DNA from: Williamsia muralis NBRC 105860
GTDB taxonomy: Bacteria; Actinomycetota; Actinomycetes; Mycobacteriales; Mycobacteriaceae
DNA: 64,000 nt
Assembly: GCF_001598915.1 (NCBI RefSeq)
Contig: NZ_BDAP01000003.1
Span: forward strand, 434,001 to 498,000
Direction of reading: 5' to 3'
The notes under the pieces are model-generated. The model had not been told where the DNA came from, searched no databases, and saw only the letters and a list, made by a program, of their open reading frames with translations. The position numbers were made by a program, and so were the translations under genes. Below are positions 1 through 11,284 of the stretch, in pieces (position 1 is the first letter of the stretch; each line of letters begins with the position of its first letter).

Positions 1-57
1 TCCGCCGAGCGCCCGGATCACCGCGGTTCGCCCGGTGAGCCGGCCACTGAATTTCAC
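1..57 (-). CDS. Possible N-terminus of a divergent gene, cut by the window edge
   Basis: A GTG at 57 on the minus strand opens a frame that runs off the window (19 codons, beginning VKFSGRLTGRTAVIRALGG). A divergent gene beside mutA would fit mycobacterial order, where a TVP38/TMEM64-type membrane protein precedes mutA, but 19 residues cannot identify it. No Shine-Dalgarno sequence was recognised, and the frame is also open further upstream. Confidence 0.25.
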   Translation of the reverse strand, partial: MKFSGRLTGRTAVIRALGG

Positions 58-221
58 GGTCTCAAGGATACGGGCGAAAAAAGTCGCAAAGATGTGCGCG
101 ACGCCACTGTTCGGGCATCGACTCCCCGTACCGGGCCGAGCGTTCGATCGGATAGTGTCGATTCACCTCAAGATGCGATAGAGATCACGACGTCACAAGC
201 AGATCGAAGGGCTCACGCCGA

Positions 222-2105
222 ATGCCGGATACCCGACCAGACCTCCACGACCTGGAGTCCAGTTACCAGCAATGGTCCGACTCCGCCGCACAGGTGCTCG
301 CGAAGTCCAAGCGCGTCGACGTCGCCGATCTGCGCGACACCCCAGAGACGCTCTTGTCGACCACCACCCCGGATGCGTTGACCATCAAGCCGCTCTACAC
401 GCGGCGCGACGAACTCGACGAGCCCGGGTTGCCCGGGTCCTACCCGTTCGTCCGAGGCAGCGACCGCGTGCGGGACGTCAACATGGGGTGGCGTGTCACC
501 GAGCGCTTCGGCGACCCGGTCGGCGAGCCTCAGGATCCGGCGGCCCTGAACCAGGCAATTCTGGAGGCGCTGAACAACGGGGCCAGCGGGCTGTGGCTGA
601 CGGTCGGTGACTCTGCCATCGCCCCGAAGGATCTCGCCGCCGTTCTCGACGGCGTCTACCTCGATCTGGTTCCGGTCACACTCGACGCCGGTGCCGCGGG
701 CATCGAGGCCGCGCAGGTCCTCCAGCCACTCCTCCCGGACTCCGCGACGGTCGGCACGGTCAGCTCCTATGGCCTCGCGCCTCTGACCGCCGCGTTCTCC
801 GGGCGTCCGGCGGTTGCACTCGCCGATGCGATCGGGGTGGCGGCATCGGCCGGCGCGGCCGTGCGGTCCATCCGTGTGGACGGCACCGACTTCGCCCTCG
901 GTGGCGCCACCGACGTGCAGGAACTCGCCTTGGTCACCGCTGCCGGCGTCGAGTACCTGCGGGCCCTCACCGCGGCCGGACTGGCTGTCGACAAGGCCCT
1001 GAACCAGCTGACGTTCGCACTGTCGGCCACCGACGACCAGTTCGGAACGGTGGCCAAGTTCCGCGCGATCCGCCGCCTCTGGGGACGGGTGGCCGAGGTC
1101 AGTGGAGCACCTGAGGCCGGGGGCGCGGTGACCCACGGGGTGACCGCGCTGAGCATGATGAGTCAGCGTGATCCCTGGGTCAACATGCTCCGGGTGACCA
1201 CGGCCACCTTCGGCGCCGGAGTCGGCGGTGCCGATCAGATCACGGTGCTGCCCTTCGACGTGGCGCTGCCACCGGCAGACCGGACCACCAGCCCGAGCTT
1301 CTCCCGCCGGATGGCACGCAACACCCAGCTGCTCCTCATCGAGGAGTCGAACGTGGCCAAGGTGCTCGACCCCGCGGGTGGTGCATGGTTCGTCGAGTCA
1401 CTCACCGACGACCTCGCTGCATCGGCATGGGCACTGTTCCAGGAGATCGAGGCCAAGGGCGGGTACCAGAAGGCCCTCGACGACGGATGGATCGGCGAGC
1501 AGGTCTCCATCTCCCTGGCCGCCCGAGACGAGGCCGTCGCCCACCGGACCACCTCGCTCACCGGCATCAACGAGTTCCCCAACCTGGCCGAGAAGCCGCT
1601 CACCACACCAGGTTCGGCCGACTTCGTCGACCTGCCGACCGCAGCGCCGAATCTGGCCCGCACCGCCCGGCCGTTCGAGCGTCTGCGGGATCGTTCCGAT
1701 GCGTTTCTCGCATCCCACGGAAAACGGCCGATCGCCATGCTTCTCCCACTCGGGTCGGTCGCCGAACACAACGCCCGTACGACGTTCATCGCGAACCTGC
1801 TGGCGGCCGGCGGCATCGAGTCGGTCAATCCGGGACCGCTGACCGCCGACGCCATCGCTGCCGCGAGGGCGACGTCCGGAGATCCGGTTGTCGCGGTCCT
1901 GTGCGCGGCCAACCCGCGCTACGAGAGCGACGGCGCAGGCGCCCTCGCAGCCGCTCGCGAGGCCGGATTCCACACCGTCCTGCTCGCCGGGCCGGCCAAG
2001 GCGTGGACTGATGAGCAGAACGCGCCGGACGGGTACCTGCAGATCGGGATCGACGCGATCTCGACGCTGACAGAACTGCTGGACACGATCGAGGCGGAGA
2101 GCTGA
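222..2105 (+). CDS. mutA: Methylmalonyl-CoA mutase small (beta) subunit
   Basis: 627 aa, non-catalytic partner of MutB in the heterodimeric adenosylcobalamin mutase that interconverts L-methylmalonyl-CoA and succinyl-CoA (propionate, odd-chain and branched-chain catabolism; methylmalonyl supply for methyl-branched lipids). The mutase barrel spans roughly residues 40-460 ([41 protein letters not shown]). A degenerate B12-domain-like fold follows from about 490 and lacks the DxHxxG cobalamin motif, as expected for the small subunit. The start has GAAGGG about 11 nt upstream. The stop is one base before the mutB ATG, so the two are surely co-transcribed and probably coupled. The length is normal for actinobacterial MutA. 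Confidence 0.96.
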   Translation: MPDTRPDLHDLESSYQQWSDSAAQVLAKSKRVDVADLRDTPETLLSTTTPDALTIKPLYTRRDELDEPGLPGSYPFVRGSDRVRDVNMGWRVTERFGDPVGEPQDPAALNQAILEALNNGASGLWLTVGDSAIAPKDLAAVLDGVYLDLVPVTLDAGAAGIEAAQVLQPLLPDSATVGTVSSYGLAPLTAAFSGRPAVALADAIGVAASAGAAVRSIRVDGTDFALGGATDVQELALVTAAGVEYLRALTAAGLAVDKALNQLTFALSATDDQFGTVAKFRAIRRLWGRVAEVSGAPEAGGAVTHGVTALSMMSQRDPWVNMLRVTTATFGAGVGGADQITVLPFDVALPPADRTTSPSFSRRMARNTQLLLIEESNVAKVLDPAGGAWFVESLTDDLAASAWALFQEIEAKGGYQKALDDGWIGEQVSISLAARDEAVAHRTTSLTGINEFPNLAEKPLTTPGSADFVDLPTAAPNLARTARPFERLRDRSDAFLASHGKRPIAMLLPLGSVAEHNARTTFIANLLAAGGIESVNPGPLTADAIAAARATSGDPVVAVLCAANPRYESDGAGALAAAREAGFHTVLLAGPAKAWTDEQNAPDGYLQIGIDAISTLTELLDTIEAES

Positions 2106-2106
2106 C

Positions 2107-4383
<2,277 letters not shown>

Positions 4384-4396
4384 GGCACTCATAGGT

Positions 4397-5383
4397 ATGG
4401 CCAGACCACCACTGGATCTGGCGCAGTTGGCTGACGCCATCCGCGCAGACAAACGGCCCGGTCTTGCTCGAGCCATCACTCTGGTCGAGTCGACGAGGGC
4501 CGATCACCGGGCGCAGGCACAAGAGTTGCTCCTGGCGCTGGGCCCCGACTCCGGCGATTCGTATCGTGTCGGCATCACCGGCGTGCCGGGAGTCGGCAAG
4601 TCCACCACGATCGAAGCGCTCGGCATGCACCTCATCGAGCAGGGCCACAAGGTTGCGGTCCTGGCGGTCGACCCGTCGTCGACACGCACGGGCGGGTCGA
4701 TTCTCGGCGACAAGACCAGGATGGGTCGGCTGTCGGTGAACCCGAACGCCTACATCCGGCCGTCACCCACATCGGGAACGCTCGGCGGTGTCGCCAAGGC
4801 CACTCGCGAGACCATCGTGCTGCTCGAGGCCGCGGGCTTCGACGTGGTCCTGGTGGAGACCGTTGGTGTCGGCCAGTCGGAGGTGACCGTCGCGAACATG
4901 GTCGACGTCTTCTGCTTCCTCACCCTCGCCCGCACGGGAGATTCGTTGCAGGGCATCAAGAAAGGCGTGCTCGAACTCGCCGACATCGTGGTGGTGAACA
5001 AGGCCGACGGCAAGCACCAACGCGAGGCGCGCAGTGCCGCAAAAGAACTCCAGGGTGCGCTCCGACTGCTGTCACCACATGACGCCCTCTGGCGGCCTCC
5101 GGTGCTCACCATGAGTGCGATGGAGAATGTCGGGGTCCAGGAGTTCTGGGAGACGGTCCTCAAGCACAAGGACGTGCTCGAGCAAGCGGGGGAGTTCCAG
5201 GCTCGGCGCAACAAACAGCAGGTCAACTGGATGTGGTCGATGGTCACCGACCAGTTGCTCCGCCGACTGGACTCGAGCGAGGCGGTTCGGGGGATCCGCG
5301 GCCGTATCGAGGAAGAGGTACGGGCAGGCACCCTGACGCCGGCGCTGGCCGCGACCAGGATCGTCGAGGCGTTCGACGGCTAG
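4397..5383 (+). CDS. meaB: MeaB-type G-protein chaperone of methylmalonyl-CoA mutase
   Basis: 328 aa G3E-family P-loop GTPase that gates cofactor loading and protects MutAB from inactivation. Walker A is G62-VPGVGKST-70. Further motifs are VDPSSTRTGGSILGDKTRM (switch region), ETVGVGQSE and the base-recognition NKAD. The C-terminal helical extension used for dimerisation is present (QVNWMWSMVTDQLLRRL). It is the last gene of the mutAB operon. Its TAG stop interlocks with the TAG stop of the convergent nucleoside hydrolase in the shared tetranucleotide CTAG (5380-5383), leaving no room for a separate terminator. Confidence 0.96.
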   Translation: MARPPLDLAQLADAIRADKRPGLARAITLVESTRADHRAQAQELLLALGPDSGDSYRVGITGVPGVGKSTTIEALGMHLIEQGHKVAVLAVDPSSTRTGGSILGDKTRMGRLSVNPNAYIRPSPTSGTLGGVAKATRETIVLLEAAGFDVVLVETVGVGQSEVTVANMVDVFCFLTLARTGDSLQGIKKGVLELADIVVVNKADGKHQREARSAAKELQGALRLLSPHDALWRPPVLTMSAMENVGVQEFWETVLKHKDVLEQAGEFQARRNKQQVNWMWSMVTDQLLRRLDSSEAVRGIRGRIEEEVRAGTLTPALAATRIVEAFDG

Positions 5384-6420
5384 TCGTGTAGCTGCTGCAC
5401 CGTCACCGCAAACGCCGCCACGCGTTCGATGAGCGCATCGAAGAACAGTTCGGGATCGGTTGCGTCGGCGATGTCCGCGTTGTTCTCCCGACCCCAGAAC
5501 TGCCGTTCGTCCGCAATGGTCGTCCCACGTGTGAGAGCACCCTCGGTCTCCACGTCCACGCACGCAGGCCGAGTACGCGCGACAGCTGGATCGAGCGCAA
5601 CAGCGGCCGCGAACGGGTCGTGCATGTGGCAGATGTATCCCTCGGCGTGGGCCTCGTGGAACTCGAAGTAGAACCGGACAGCGTCGACCAGATGCCGGAT
5701 GACGACATTGCTCGCAACCGACCGGACCCCCTGTTCGTCATCGGGTCCTGGCTGTTCGACGGGACTGGACTCGGCAAGCGCGGCCAGGCGGCCCAGGTGG
5801 TCCGGTGTCATCCGGATCGTCTCGGTGAGATCGAGTGGGCAGATGATCGGCCGTGGGGCACCATCAACACCGAACGCCGCGAACACCTCCTTGGCTGCCT
5901 CCGGGTCCACGGCGATGTTCCATTCGGACGTGGGCGTTGTGTTGCCGGGGTGATGGAACGTCCCACCCATGATGACCAGCCGCCGCAGTCGGGTCGGCAG
6001 GGCCGGGTCGCGTCGGATGGCCAGCGCGAGGTTGGTCAGGGGCCCGGTGACGAGTCCCACGAGGTCACCCGAATGTTCTTCGCTGAGTTCGATCCAGGCG
6101 TCGGCCGCATCGCGGTGGGAGGGGGACGACGTGGGCGCCGGCAACTGCGCGTAACCGACCCCGAGCGGCCCGTGGGTGTCCTCGGTGGTCATCAGTGAAC
6201 CGGTGAGTGGGCCTGACGCTCCGAGACACACCTCGATGTCGTCCCGGCCGCACAGTTCGAGCCACGCCAGGTTGTTCCCACACACCACATCCGTCGGTAC
6301 ATTGCCCCCGGTCGAGAGGACAGCCCGCAGATCTGCGGCCGGATGGGCGAGCAGGTAGAGCAAGGCCAGCGAGTCGTCGATACCCGTGTCGCAATCGAAG
6401 ATCAGGGGGACTGTAACCAC
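5380..6420 (-). CDS. Inosine/uridine-preferring nucleoside hydrolase family protein
   Basis: 346 aa. Hydrolyses the N-glycosidic bond of ribonucleosides in family members, releasing base and ribose for salvage. The family fingerprint is at the very N-terminus: D9-C-D11-TGI-D15-D16, which with later residues binds the active-site calcium. A conserved HDPFAAAVALDP segment lies near the C-terminus. Base specificity cannot be read from the sequence. The GTG start at 6420 is supported by a TAGGGT hexamer six bases upstream, implying a leaderless message. It converges on meaB with stops overlapping by 4 bp. Confidence 0.93.
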   Translation of the reverse strand: MVTVPLIFDCDTGIDDSLALLYLLAHPAADLRAVLSTGGNVPTDVVCGNNLAWLELCGRDDIEVCLGASGPLTGSLMTTEDTHGPLGVGYAQLPAPTSSPSHRDAADAWIELSEEHSGDLVGLVTGPLTNLALAIRRDPALPTRLRRLVIMGGTFHHPGNTTPTSEWNIAVDPEAAKEVFAAFGVDGAPRPIICPLDLTETIRMTPDHLGRLAALAESSPVEQPGPDDEQGVRSVASNVVIRHLVDAVRFYFEFHEAHAEGYICHMHDPFAAAVALDPAVARTRPACVDVETEGALTRGTTIADERQFWGRENNADIADATDPELFFDALIERVAAFAVTVQQLHD

Positions 6421-6426
6421 CTGATG

Positions 6427-6432
6427 ACCCTA
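6427..6432 (-). promoter_or_regulatory. Putative leaderless -10 (TAGGGT) of the nucleoside hydrolase gene
   Basis: TAGGGT lies 6 nt before the GTG at 6420 on the minus strand, placing the expected transcription start on the start codon. No Shine-Dalgarno sequence is seen. Confidence 0.5.
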
Positions 6433-6533
6433 GTGGATGGCCGGAATGGTCCCGAGAAAGTGCTCCGGAACTGTCACGTGTTCTCGTTTTGGTGCTAATC
6501 TGATCACGAGCGTTTCCCGATGGAAGGTTTCCG

Positions 6534-7541
6534 ATGACGATTGCCGAGTCCGTTTCGACCAACACTGCCGCGCCGGCCCGTCCCCGGATCGCTGCGCCCG
6601 GTGAGGGCGAAGATTCTCTGATCAACAACATCGACGGCGACATCGAGCTGATCCCGCCGGACTCGATCACTGCAGAGTTGACCGGACATTTCACGTTCCT
6701 GCCGGTCAACGGTGCGGCTTTCGTGATGCAGGTGATGCTTCCGGTGATCGGCGATGTGGTGGACAAGTATTCGGTGTTTCGCACCGACCCGGCCGGGCGT
6801 GCCATCCGGTCGGTGGATTCCGTTCTCCGCTGGATCTACGGAGGACAGGAGGCGATCGAAGAAGGCAAGAGACTGCGCCGGATGCATCAGCCGCTGCAGA
6901 TGAAGAACTCGCAGGGCAAACACATCAGCGCGCTCAATCCCGAGGCGTATCAATGGGTCATCGCCACCGCGTATCCCACGACGATCAAGGCCGGACCACT
7001 TCTGATCGGCCGGGAGTTCAACGCCGAGGAGAAGCAGGAGATCTTCCGCGACAATCGTCGCATCGCCAAGATCGTGCAGGTGCCGATGAAGGGTTACCCG
7101 ACCACGATCGAGGAGTTCGGCGACTACTACGAAGACTTCGTCAACAACAAGCTGGTCGCGCACAAGGTCGCGCTGGAGCTGATCGGTCAGATGCGCGAAG
7201 CGCCCCCGATTCCCGACTCCGTTCCGGCCGCACTGCGACCGGCGGTGAAGAAGGCCGCCAAGTTCGCCATGTCACCGGTTCAGAACCTGAACTACCTGAC
7301 CACGGTCGGGGTGATGGATCCCCGCGTTCGCGAGATTCTCGGCCTCACGTGGAGTGACCGCGAGCAGCGGGACCTCGAGCGGATGCACACCGTGATCCGT
7401 GGTTCGTACAAGGTTCTGCCCGAGCGACTGACCTACTTCCCGCTGGCGTACCACGCCCGCCGCCACCATGCCGCCATCCAGGCGATGAAGAAGCGCGAAA
7501 CCGGCGGTGCCGCATACAAAGTGGGAAAGAGTCACGCCTGA
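6534..7541 (+). CDS. Oxygenase MpaB-family protein (DUF2236)
   Basis: 335 aa, soluble, no signal peptide. It resembles the DUF2236/MpaB family, which includes fungal MpaB and latex-clearing protein, whose better-known members bind heme b and cleave or oxidise hydrophobic substrates. Typical segments are VDSVLRWIYGGQEAIEEGKRLRRMH (family-type Arg and His positions), EAYQWVIATAYPTTIK, FGDYYEDFVNN and a C-terminal YFPLAYHARRHH. The substrate is unknown. A GGAAGG ribosome site stands 8 nt before the ATG. TAATCT at 6496-6501 is a reasonable -10. It is monocistronic between a divergent and a convergent gene. Confidence 0.85.
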   Translation: MTIAESVSTNTAAPARPRIAAPGEGEDSLINNIDGDIELIPPDSITAELTGHFTFLPVNGAAFVMQVMLPVIGDVVDKYSVFRTDPAGRAIRSVDSVLRWIYGGQEAIEEGKRLRRMHQPLQMKNSQGKHISALNPEAYQWVIATAYPTTIKAGPLLIGREFNAEEKQEIFRDNRRIAKIVQVPMKGYPTTIEEFGDYYEDFVNNKLVAHKVALELIGQMREAPPIPDSVPAALRPAVKKAAKFAMSPVQNLNYLTTVGVMDPRVREILGLTWSDREQRDLERMHTVIRGSYKVLPERLTYFPLAYHARRHHAAIQAMKKRETGGAAYKVGKSHA

Positions 7542-8017
7542 CGAAGGACGTCGCGTGTGAGTTCGAGCTGGCCGAGGTGCTGGGCCAGCTCGCGCACCAC
7601 GTGTGTCAACACCCACTCCGGGGTGGCGGTTGCGACCTCCGGACGAGTGGAACCGGTGACGGTCCGATCGCGAATCCCTTCGCGTAGTGCGACATCCACC
7701 CACTCGGGCAGACGCGCACGAACATCATCGACCCGTGTGATCAGGTCATCGACCCGCCCGGTGGCAGTGAACTCGGCGGCGCGGTCCCGCGGGATCTTCA
7801 GGCCGGCGATCACCGAGCCCGCCCAGTGCTCGATCACGCCGACACAGTGGAACACGATGGCGTAGGGACTGTTGGCGCCCGGCAGATCCGGCCTGGTGTT
7901 GGCCAGCTCGTCTCCCAGGCCCTTCAGAATCTCCGTCATCGACGACAGGCTCTCGCCGGTGATCACCAAAGTGGCTTCAGCCACACGGGCTTCGGCGTCG
8001 TCTTGCCGCGGTGTCAC
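7532..8017 (-). CDS. DinB-superfamily protein (mycothiol-dependent or DUF664-like)
   Basis: 161 aa four-helix-bundle type protein, with conserved metal-ligand-like histidines in FHCVGVIEHW and in the C-terminal RELAQHLGQLELTRD. DinB-superfamily proteins in mycothiol-producing bacteria are often thiol-dependent transferases, but the reaction here is unknown. The GTG start at 8017 overlaps the TGA of the upstream SDR gene (GTGA), so the two form a translationally coupled pair. A longer open frame continues upstream to 8431 but lies inside the SDR gene and is rejected. Its last 10 bp overlap the end of the convergent MpaB-family gene. Confidence 0.75.
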   Translation of the reverse strand: MTPRQDDAEARVAEATLVITGESLSSMTEILKGLGDELANTRPDLPGANSPYAIVFHCVGVIEHWAGSVIAGLKIPRDRAAEFTATGRVDDLITRVDDVRARLPEWVDVALREGIRDRTVTGSTRPEVATATPEWVLTHVVRELAQHLGQLELTRDVLRQA

Positions 8018-9441
8018 CACGGGTACGGCTCGAAGTCCTTGAGAAAACAGCCGTACAGGTCGATACCGGCTTCGCCCTGCACCACCGGGTCGTACACCCG
8101 GGCCGCTCCGTCGACGAGGTCGAGGGGAGCACGGAAGCCCTCCTCTGCCAGTCGGATCTTGCTGGTGTGCGGCCGTTCGTCGGTGATCCACCCGGTGTCG
8201 ACGGCGGTCACCAGGATCCCGTCCTCGTAGAGGTCGCCGGCACTCGTGCGTGTCAACATGTTCAGCGCCGCCTTCGCCATGTTGGTGTGAGGATGACCGG
8301 GCCCCTTGTATCCACGCGAGAAGATGCCCTCCATCGCCGACACGTTCACCACATACTTGCGTCGCGCCGTCGATGCCCGGAGGGCCGGGGTGAGCCGTGA
8401 CAGCAGGATGAATGGAGCCACGCTGTTGCACAGCTGGACTTCCAGCAACTCCAGCGGGTCCACCTGGTCGACGGTCTCCACCCAGCTGTTGCTGTCCACC
8501 AGGTCAGGCAGCAATCCACCTGCGTCGATGGCAGTTCCATCGGCGATGCGTGCGGGAGCCGCAGATCCCGCAGTCATGGCCAGGGAGGCGAGCGCCTTGG
8601 CCGCCGAGTCAGAATCGCCGCCCGAGGCGAGCGACTGCGGATGCAGCTCACTGCTGTCTCCCATGGTCAGCACCGGTACCGCTGCCGCGGGGCCGGTGAG
8701 CGGTGCTCGTTCGGCGTCGGCGAGCGAACTGTAGGCGCCGGCGGTGCGCCGGACCGTCTGTGCGGCGTTGTTGATGAGGATGTCGAGAGGTCCTTGTGCT
8801 GCAACCGAATCCGCCAGCGCTGTCACCTGTGCAGGATCGCGGAGGTCGATACCGACGATGCTGAGGCGATGCAGCCATTGGTCGGCGTCCGGCTGCCGGG
8901 CGAATCGCCGGGCCGCATCCTTGGGGAACCGGGTGGTGATGGTGAGGTCGGCACCGTCGCGGAGCAGCATCAGCGCGATGTACATGCCGATCTTTGCCCT
9001 GCCGCCGGTGAGAAGCGCGCGGCGGCCGCTCAGGTCGGTGTGCTGGTTGCGTTTGTCGCGGTTGGCGGCCGCGCATCGTGGACAGAGTTGATGGTGGAAC
9101 GCGTCGACGCGGGTGTAGTCCTGCTTGCAGATGTAGCACGGCTGGGGGCGGATGAGCGTTCCGGCGGTGCTGCCGGGCGCGCCCGTCAGCGGTAGGCCGG
9201 CGGTCTCGTCGTCGATGCGGTCCGGCGAACCGGTCGCGGTGGCCGCCAGCACCTTCCGGTCGGCGTCGAGACGGGTCTGATGAGCCTGCTTCTTGCGGCG
9301 TCGTTTGGCCCGCTTGAACATCAAGGCCACGGCCCGCTGCACCGTGACCGAATCAGGATGATCTGCGTCGAGTTCGGTCACCTGGTCCAGGACACGGTGG
9401 AAGACCGCCAAGTCGGCGGGATCGATGAGGTGGGCGTGCAC
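8014..9441 (-). CDS. Short-chain dehydrogenase with N-terminal zinc-ribbon-like module
   Basis: 475 aa, about twice the length of a simple SDR. The first ~90 residues are charged (RAKRRRKKQ). A CxxC...CxxC pair (CYICKQDYTRVDAFHHQLCPRC, split here as CYIC and CPRC) follows near residue 105. The Rossmann domain starts with ALLTGGRAKIGMYIAL, has the structural ILINNAAQT motif, and the catalytic part VSAMEGIFSRGYKGPGHPHTNMAKAALN, where the usual YxxxK tyrosine is not obvious. I chose GTG 9441 because TACAAT stands 6 nt before it; a GTG at 9471 would add ten residues. It is coupled to the downstream DinB-like gene. The substrate is unknown. Confidence 0.82.
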   Translation of the reverse strand: MHAHLIDPADLAVFHRVLDQVTELDADHPDSVTVQRAVALMFKRAKRRRKKQAHQTRLDADRKVLAATATGSPDRIDDETAGLPLTGAPGSTAGTLIRPQPCYICKQDYTRVDAFHHQLCPRCAAANRDKRNQHTDLSGRRALLTGGRAKIGMYIALMLLRDGADLTITTRFPKDAARRFARQPDADQWLHRLSIVGIDLRDPAQVTALADSVAAQGPLDILINNAAQTVRRTAGAYSSLADAERAPLTGPAAAVPVLTMGDSSELHPQSLASGGDSDSAAKALASLAMTAGSAAPARIADGTAIDAGGLLPDLVDSNSWVETVDQVDPLELLEVQLCNSVAPFILLSRLTPALRASTARRKYVVNVSAMEGIFSRGYKGPGHPHTNMAKAALNMLTRTSAGDLYEDGILVTAVDTGWITDERPHTSKIRLAEEGFRAPLDLVDGAARVYDPVVQGEAGIDLYGCFLKDFEPYPW

Positions 9442-9447
9442 CCGAGT

Positions 9448-9453
9448 ATTGTA
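9448..9453 (-). promoter_or_regulatory. Putative leaderless -10 (TACAAT) of the zinc-ribbon SDR gene
   Basis: TACAAT, the best -10 match of the leaderless set, ends 6 nt before the GTG at 9441. It argues against the longer start at 9471, inside whose coding region it would fall. Confidence 0.55.
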
Positions 9454-9516
9454 GTGCGCCCGGTCGACCACCCTGACCGCGCGATGCGGTCCTCTGCTTG
9501 CGGCCGAGCGCTGCAG

Positions 9517-10083
9517 TCAGCGCCCGGTTGCGGCGGCTCCGGGGACAGTGGTGCCGGTGGGGCCCGCCTCTCCGGCACCGTCGTCGGCCGCCGGCGCCCG
9601 TGAAGGCGTCATCGAGACGAACCAGGCTTCCTGGACACCCAGGACCACGATGATCGACAGCAGCAGTCCTTCGGCCTCGATGGGGGACAGGCTCAGGTTC
9701 ATCGCACCGACCACGTCGGGGAACAGGGCGACGACAAACACCAAGACGTACAGCGGCACACCCGCACACCCGAGCACCAAAGGCATCACCTTTGCTTCGG
9801 TGTGCGTGCGGAACTGCACCGCGAGCATCGCGATGCCGATTGCACCGATGAGTCCGGCGATCGAGAACCCGGTGCGCCACACAGCAGTGATCTCGGGGGC
9901 CACCTGCGCGAACAACGAGACCGCGGCGGCGACAACAAATTGCAGTGAGACGAGATAGGCCAGGTTGCTGCCGCGGCCGTCTCGTCCGGTGAGGTCGTCG
10001 CGGTCTTTGACCGCGACCCACCAGAGGCCCAGCAGGGTGAAATTGGTGGCTGCCACGACGCCGTAAAACGCGGATTGATCCAT
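9517..10083 (-). CDS. Small multi-pass membrane protein of unknown function
   Basis: 188 aa. About five hydrophobic helices are visible: FYGVVAATNFTLLGLWWVAV, an AYLVSLQFVVAAAVSLFA segment, a GFSIAGLIGAIGIAMLAV segment, VLGCAGVPLYVLVFVVALF and LLLSIIVVLGVQEAWFV. A short polar, Ala/Gly/Pro-rich tail follows. No catalytic motif was recognised. The ATG at 10083 has TACTGT 7 nt upstream, so it is probably leaderless; a longer frame to 10167 would run past that promoter into the tRNA flank. The gene stands alone between the SDR and the tRNA. Confidence 0.75.
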   Translation of the reverse strand: MDQSAFYGVVAATNFTLLGLWWVAVKDRDDLTGRDGRGSNLAYLVSLQFVVAAAVSLFAQVAPEITAVWRTGFSIAGLIGAIGIAMLAVQFRTHTEAKVMPLVLGCAGVPLYVLVFVVALFPDVVGAMNLSLSPIEAEGLLLSIIVVLGVQEAWFVSMTPSRAPAADDGAGEAGPTGTTVPGAAATGR

Positions 10084-10090
10084 GCCCAGC

Positions 10091-10096
10091 ACAGTA
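10091..10096 (-). promoter_or_regulatory. Putative leaderless -10 (TACTGT) of the membrane protein gene
   Basis: TACTGT lies 7 nt before the ATG at 10083 with no Shine-Dalgarno sequence between. Confidence 0.45.
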
Positions 10097-10171
10097 GGCC
10101 GTGCGCGAGTGCGCCGACAGGTGCTTTTCGATCGACAACCAGGTGCAGCATCACGCTGTACTGGCAAAGTG

Positions 10172-10257
10172 TGTCCGAGGGGGGACTTGAACCCCCACGC
10201 CCGTTAATAGGGCACTAGCACCTCAAGCTAGCGCGTCTGCCATTCCGCCACTCGGAC
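10172..10257 (-). tRNA. tRNA-Leu (anticodon GAG)
   Basis: 86-nt class II tRNA. The acceptor stem GTCCGAG (5' end at 10257) pairs with CTCGGAC at 10173-10179, with discriminator A at 10172. The D-arm GCGGAATGGCAGAC, the anticodon stem-loop GCTAGCTTGAGGTGCTAG carrying GAG, a long variable arm with a TTAA loop and the T-arm GGGGGTTCAAGTCCCCC are all present. CCA is not encoded; the genomic sequence continues CAC. It decodes CUC/CUU leucine codons. No duplicated 3' end (integration scar) is visible in the window. Confidence 0.96.
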
Positions 10258-10394
10258 CAGTCACGCCGGCAGTCAACCTGCCAGCGCCGGATAACATTAG
10301 CCGACTGCCGGCCTGCAACCCAAATCCCCAGGACACGACCATCTCGAGACGATTCTCGTCTACCGATGCGGGCAAGGTGCTAACAATCTGTCTC

Positions 10395-11219
10395 ATGGAC
10401 CTGGACACGGTGATCTGCCGTACCTGCGCCGTGGAGCACGGCAGCGGGCGAACACAGACATGCCGGATCTGTGCCGACGAGCGCCAATACGTACCGCCAG
10501 GTGGGCAACAGTGGGCGTCTCTCGCCGAGTTGACGGCGGACGGTCATCACGTCGAGATCGAGGAACTCGAACCCGGGCTCCACGAGCTGCGCGCCGTACC
10601 GGGAGTCGGGATCGGTCAGCGGAGCAAGTTGCTGTGCACTCAGGCCGGAAACCTGTTGTGGGACCCCCTCGGTTTCATCGATGAGCGGTCGGTTGCCGCG
10701 GTACGTGATCGGGGAGATGTGGTGGCCATCGTGGCCAGTCATCCGCACATGTTCGGGGTCCAGGTGGAGTGGAGCCATGCACTGGGGCGGGTACCGGTCC
10801 TGGTGGCCGACGCCGATCTCGAGTGGTTGGCCCGGACGGATCCGGTCATCGAATCGTGGAGCGGTGACCTCGAAGTCCTGCCGGGGGTCACACTCGCGCA
10901 ACCGGGCGGGCACTTTCCGGGCAGCGCCGTGGCGCATTGGGGCGCCGGAGCGCAGGGGCGCGGTGTGCTCCTTTCCGGAGACACCGTCCTGCCCAATCCC
11001 GACCGGGCCACGGTGTCTTTCATGCGGAGCTATCCGAACCGCATCCCATTGTCGGCGGCGGTGGTGGACCGGTTGGCCCGAGACATCGGGAGGTTCCGAT
11101 TCGATCGCCTGTACGGGAACTTCGCCGAGTTCATCGCCGCCGACGCCGCAGCTGCGGTCCAGCACTCGGCTCAACGCCACATCGGTTGGGTGCGGGGTGA
11201 TTTCGACCATCTGACCTGA
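10395..11219 (+). CDS. MBL-fold-like hydrolase with N-terminal CxxC pairs
   Basis: 274 aa. The N-terminus carries C8-RT-C11 and C23-RI-C26, a small zinc-ribbon-like knuckle. The remainder looks like a divergent metallo-beta-lactamase fold: SHPHMFG in place of HxHxDH, then GGHFPGSAVAHW, and LSGDTVL contributing the usual Asp. No substrate can be assigned. The ATG at 10395 is preferred over one at 10377 because TAACAA at 10381-10386 lies 8 nt before it and could act as the -10 of a leaderless message. It is transcribed away from the tRNA and is followed by the M20 peptidase gene after 65 bp. Confidence 0.72.
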   Translation: MDLDTVICRTCAVEHGSGRTQTCRICADERQYVPPGGQQWASLAELTADGHHVEIEELEPGLHELRAVPGVGIGQRSKLLCTQAGNLLWDPLGFIDERSVAAVRDRGDVVAIVASHPHMFGVQVEWSHALGRVPVLVADADLEWLARTDPVIESWSGDLEVLPGVTLAQPGGHFPGSAVAHWGAGAQGRGVLLSGDTVLPNPDRATVSFMRSYPNRIPLSAAVVDRLARDIGRFRFDRLYGNFAEFIAADAAAAVQHSAQRHIGWVRGDFDHLT

Positions 11220-11284
11220 CGCTGGAATCGTCGACTCCGCTGAGCGCCCGGTCCGAACGTCGTCAGGATGATAGGAATGAGCAG

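Noticed and set aside
10172-10257. tRNA-Leu as integration site of a mobile element
   Set aside because: No repeated tRNA 3' end, integrase or composition shift on either side.
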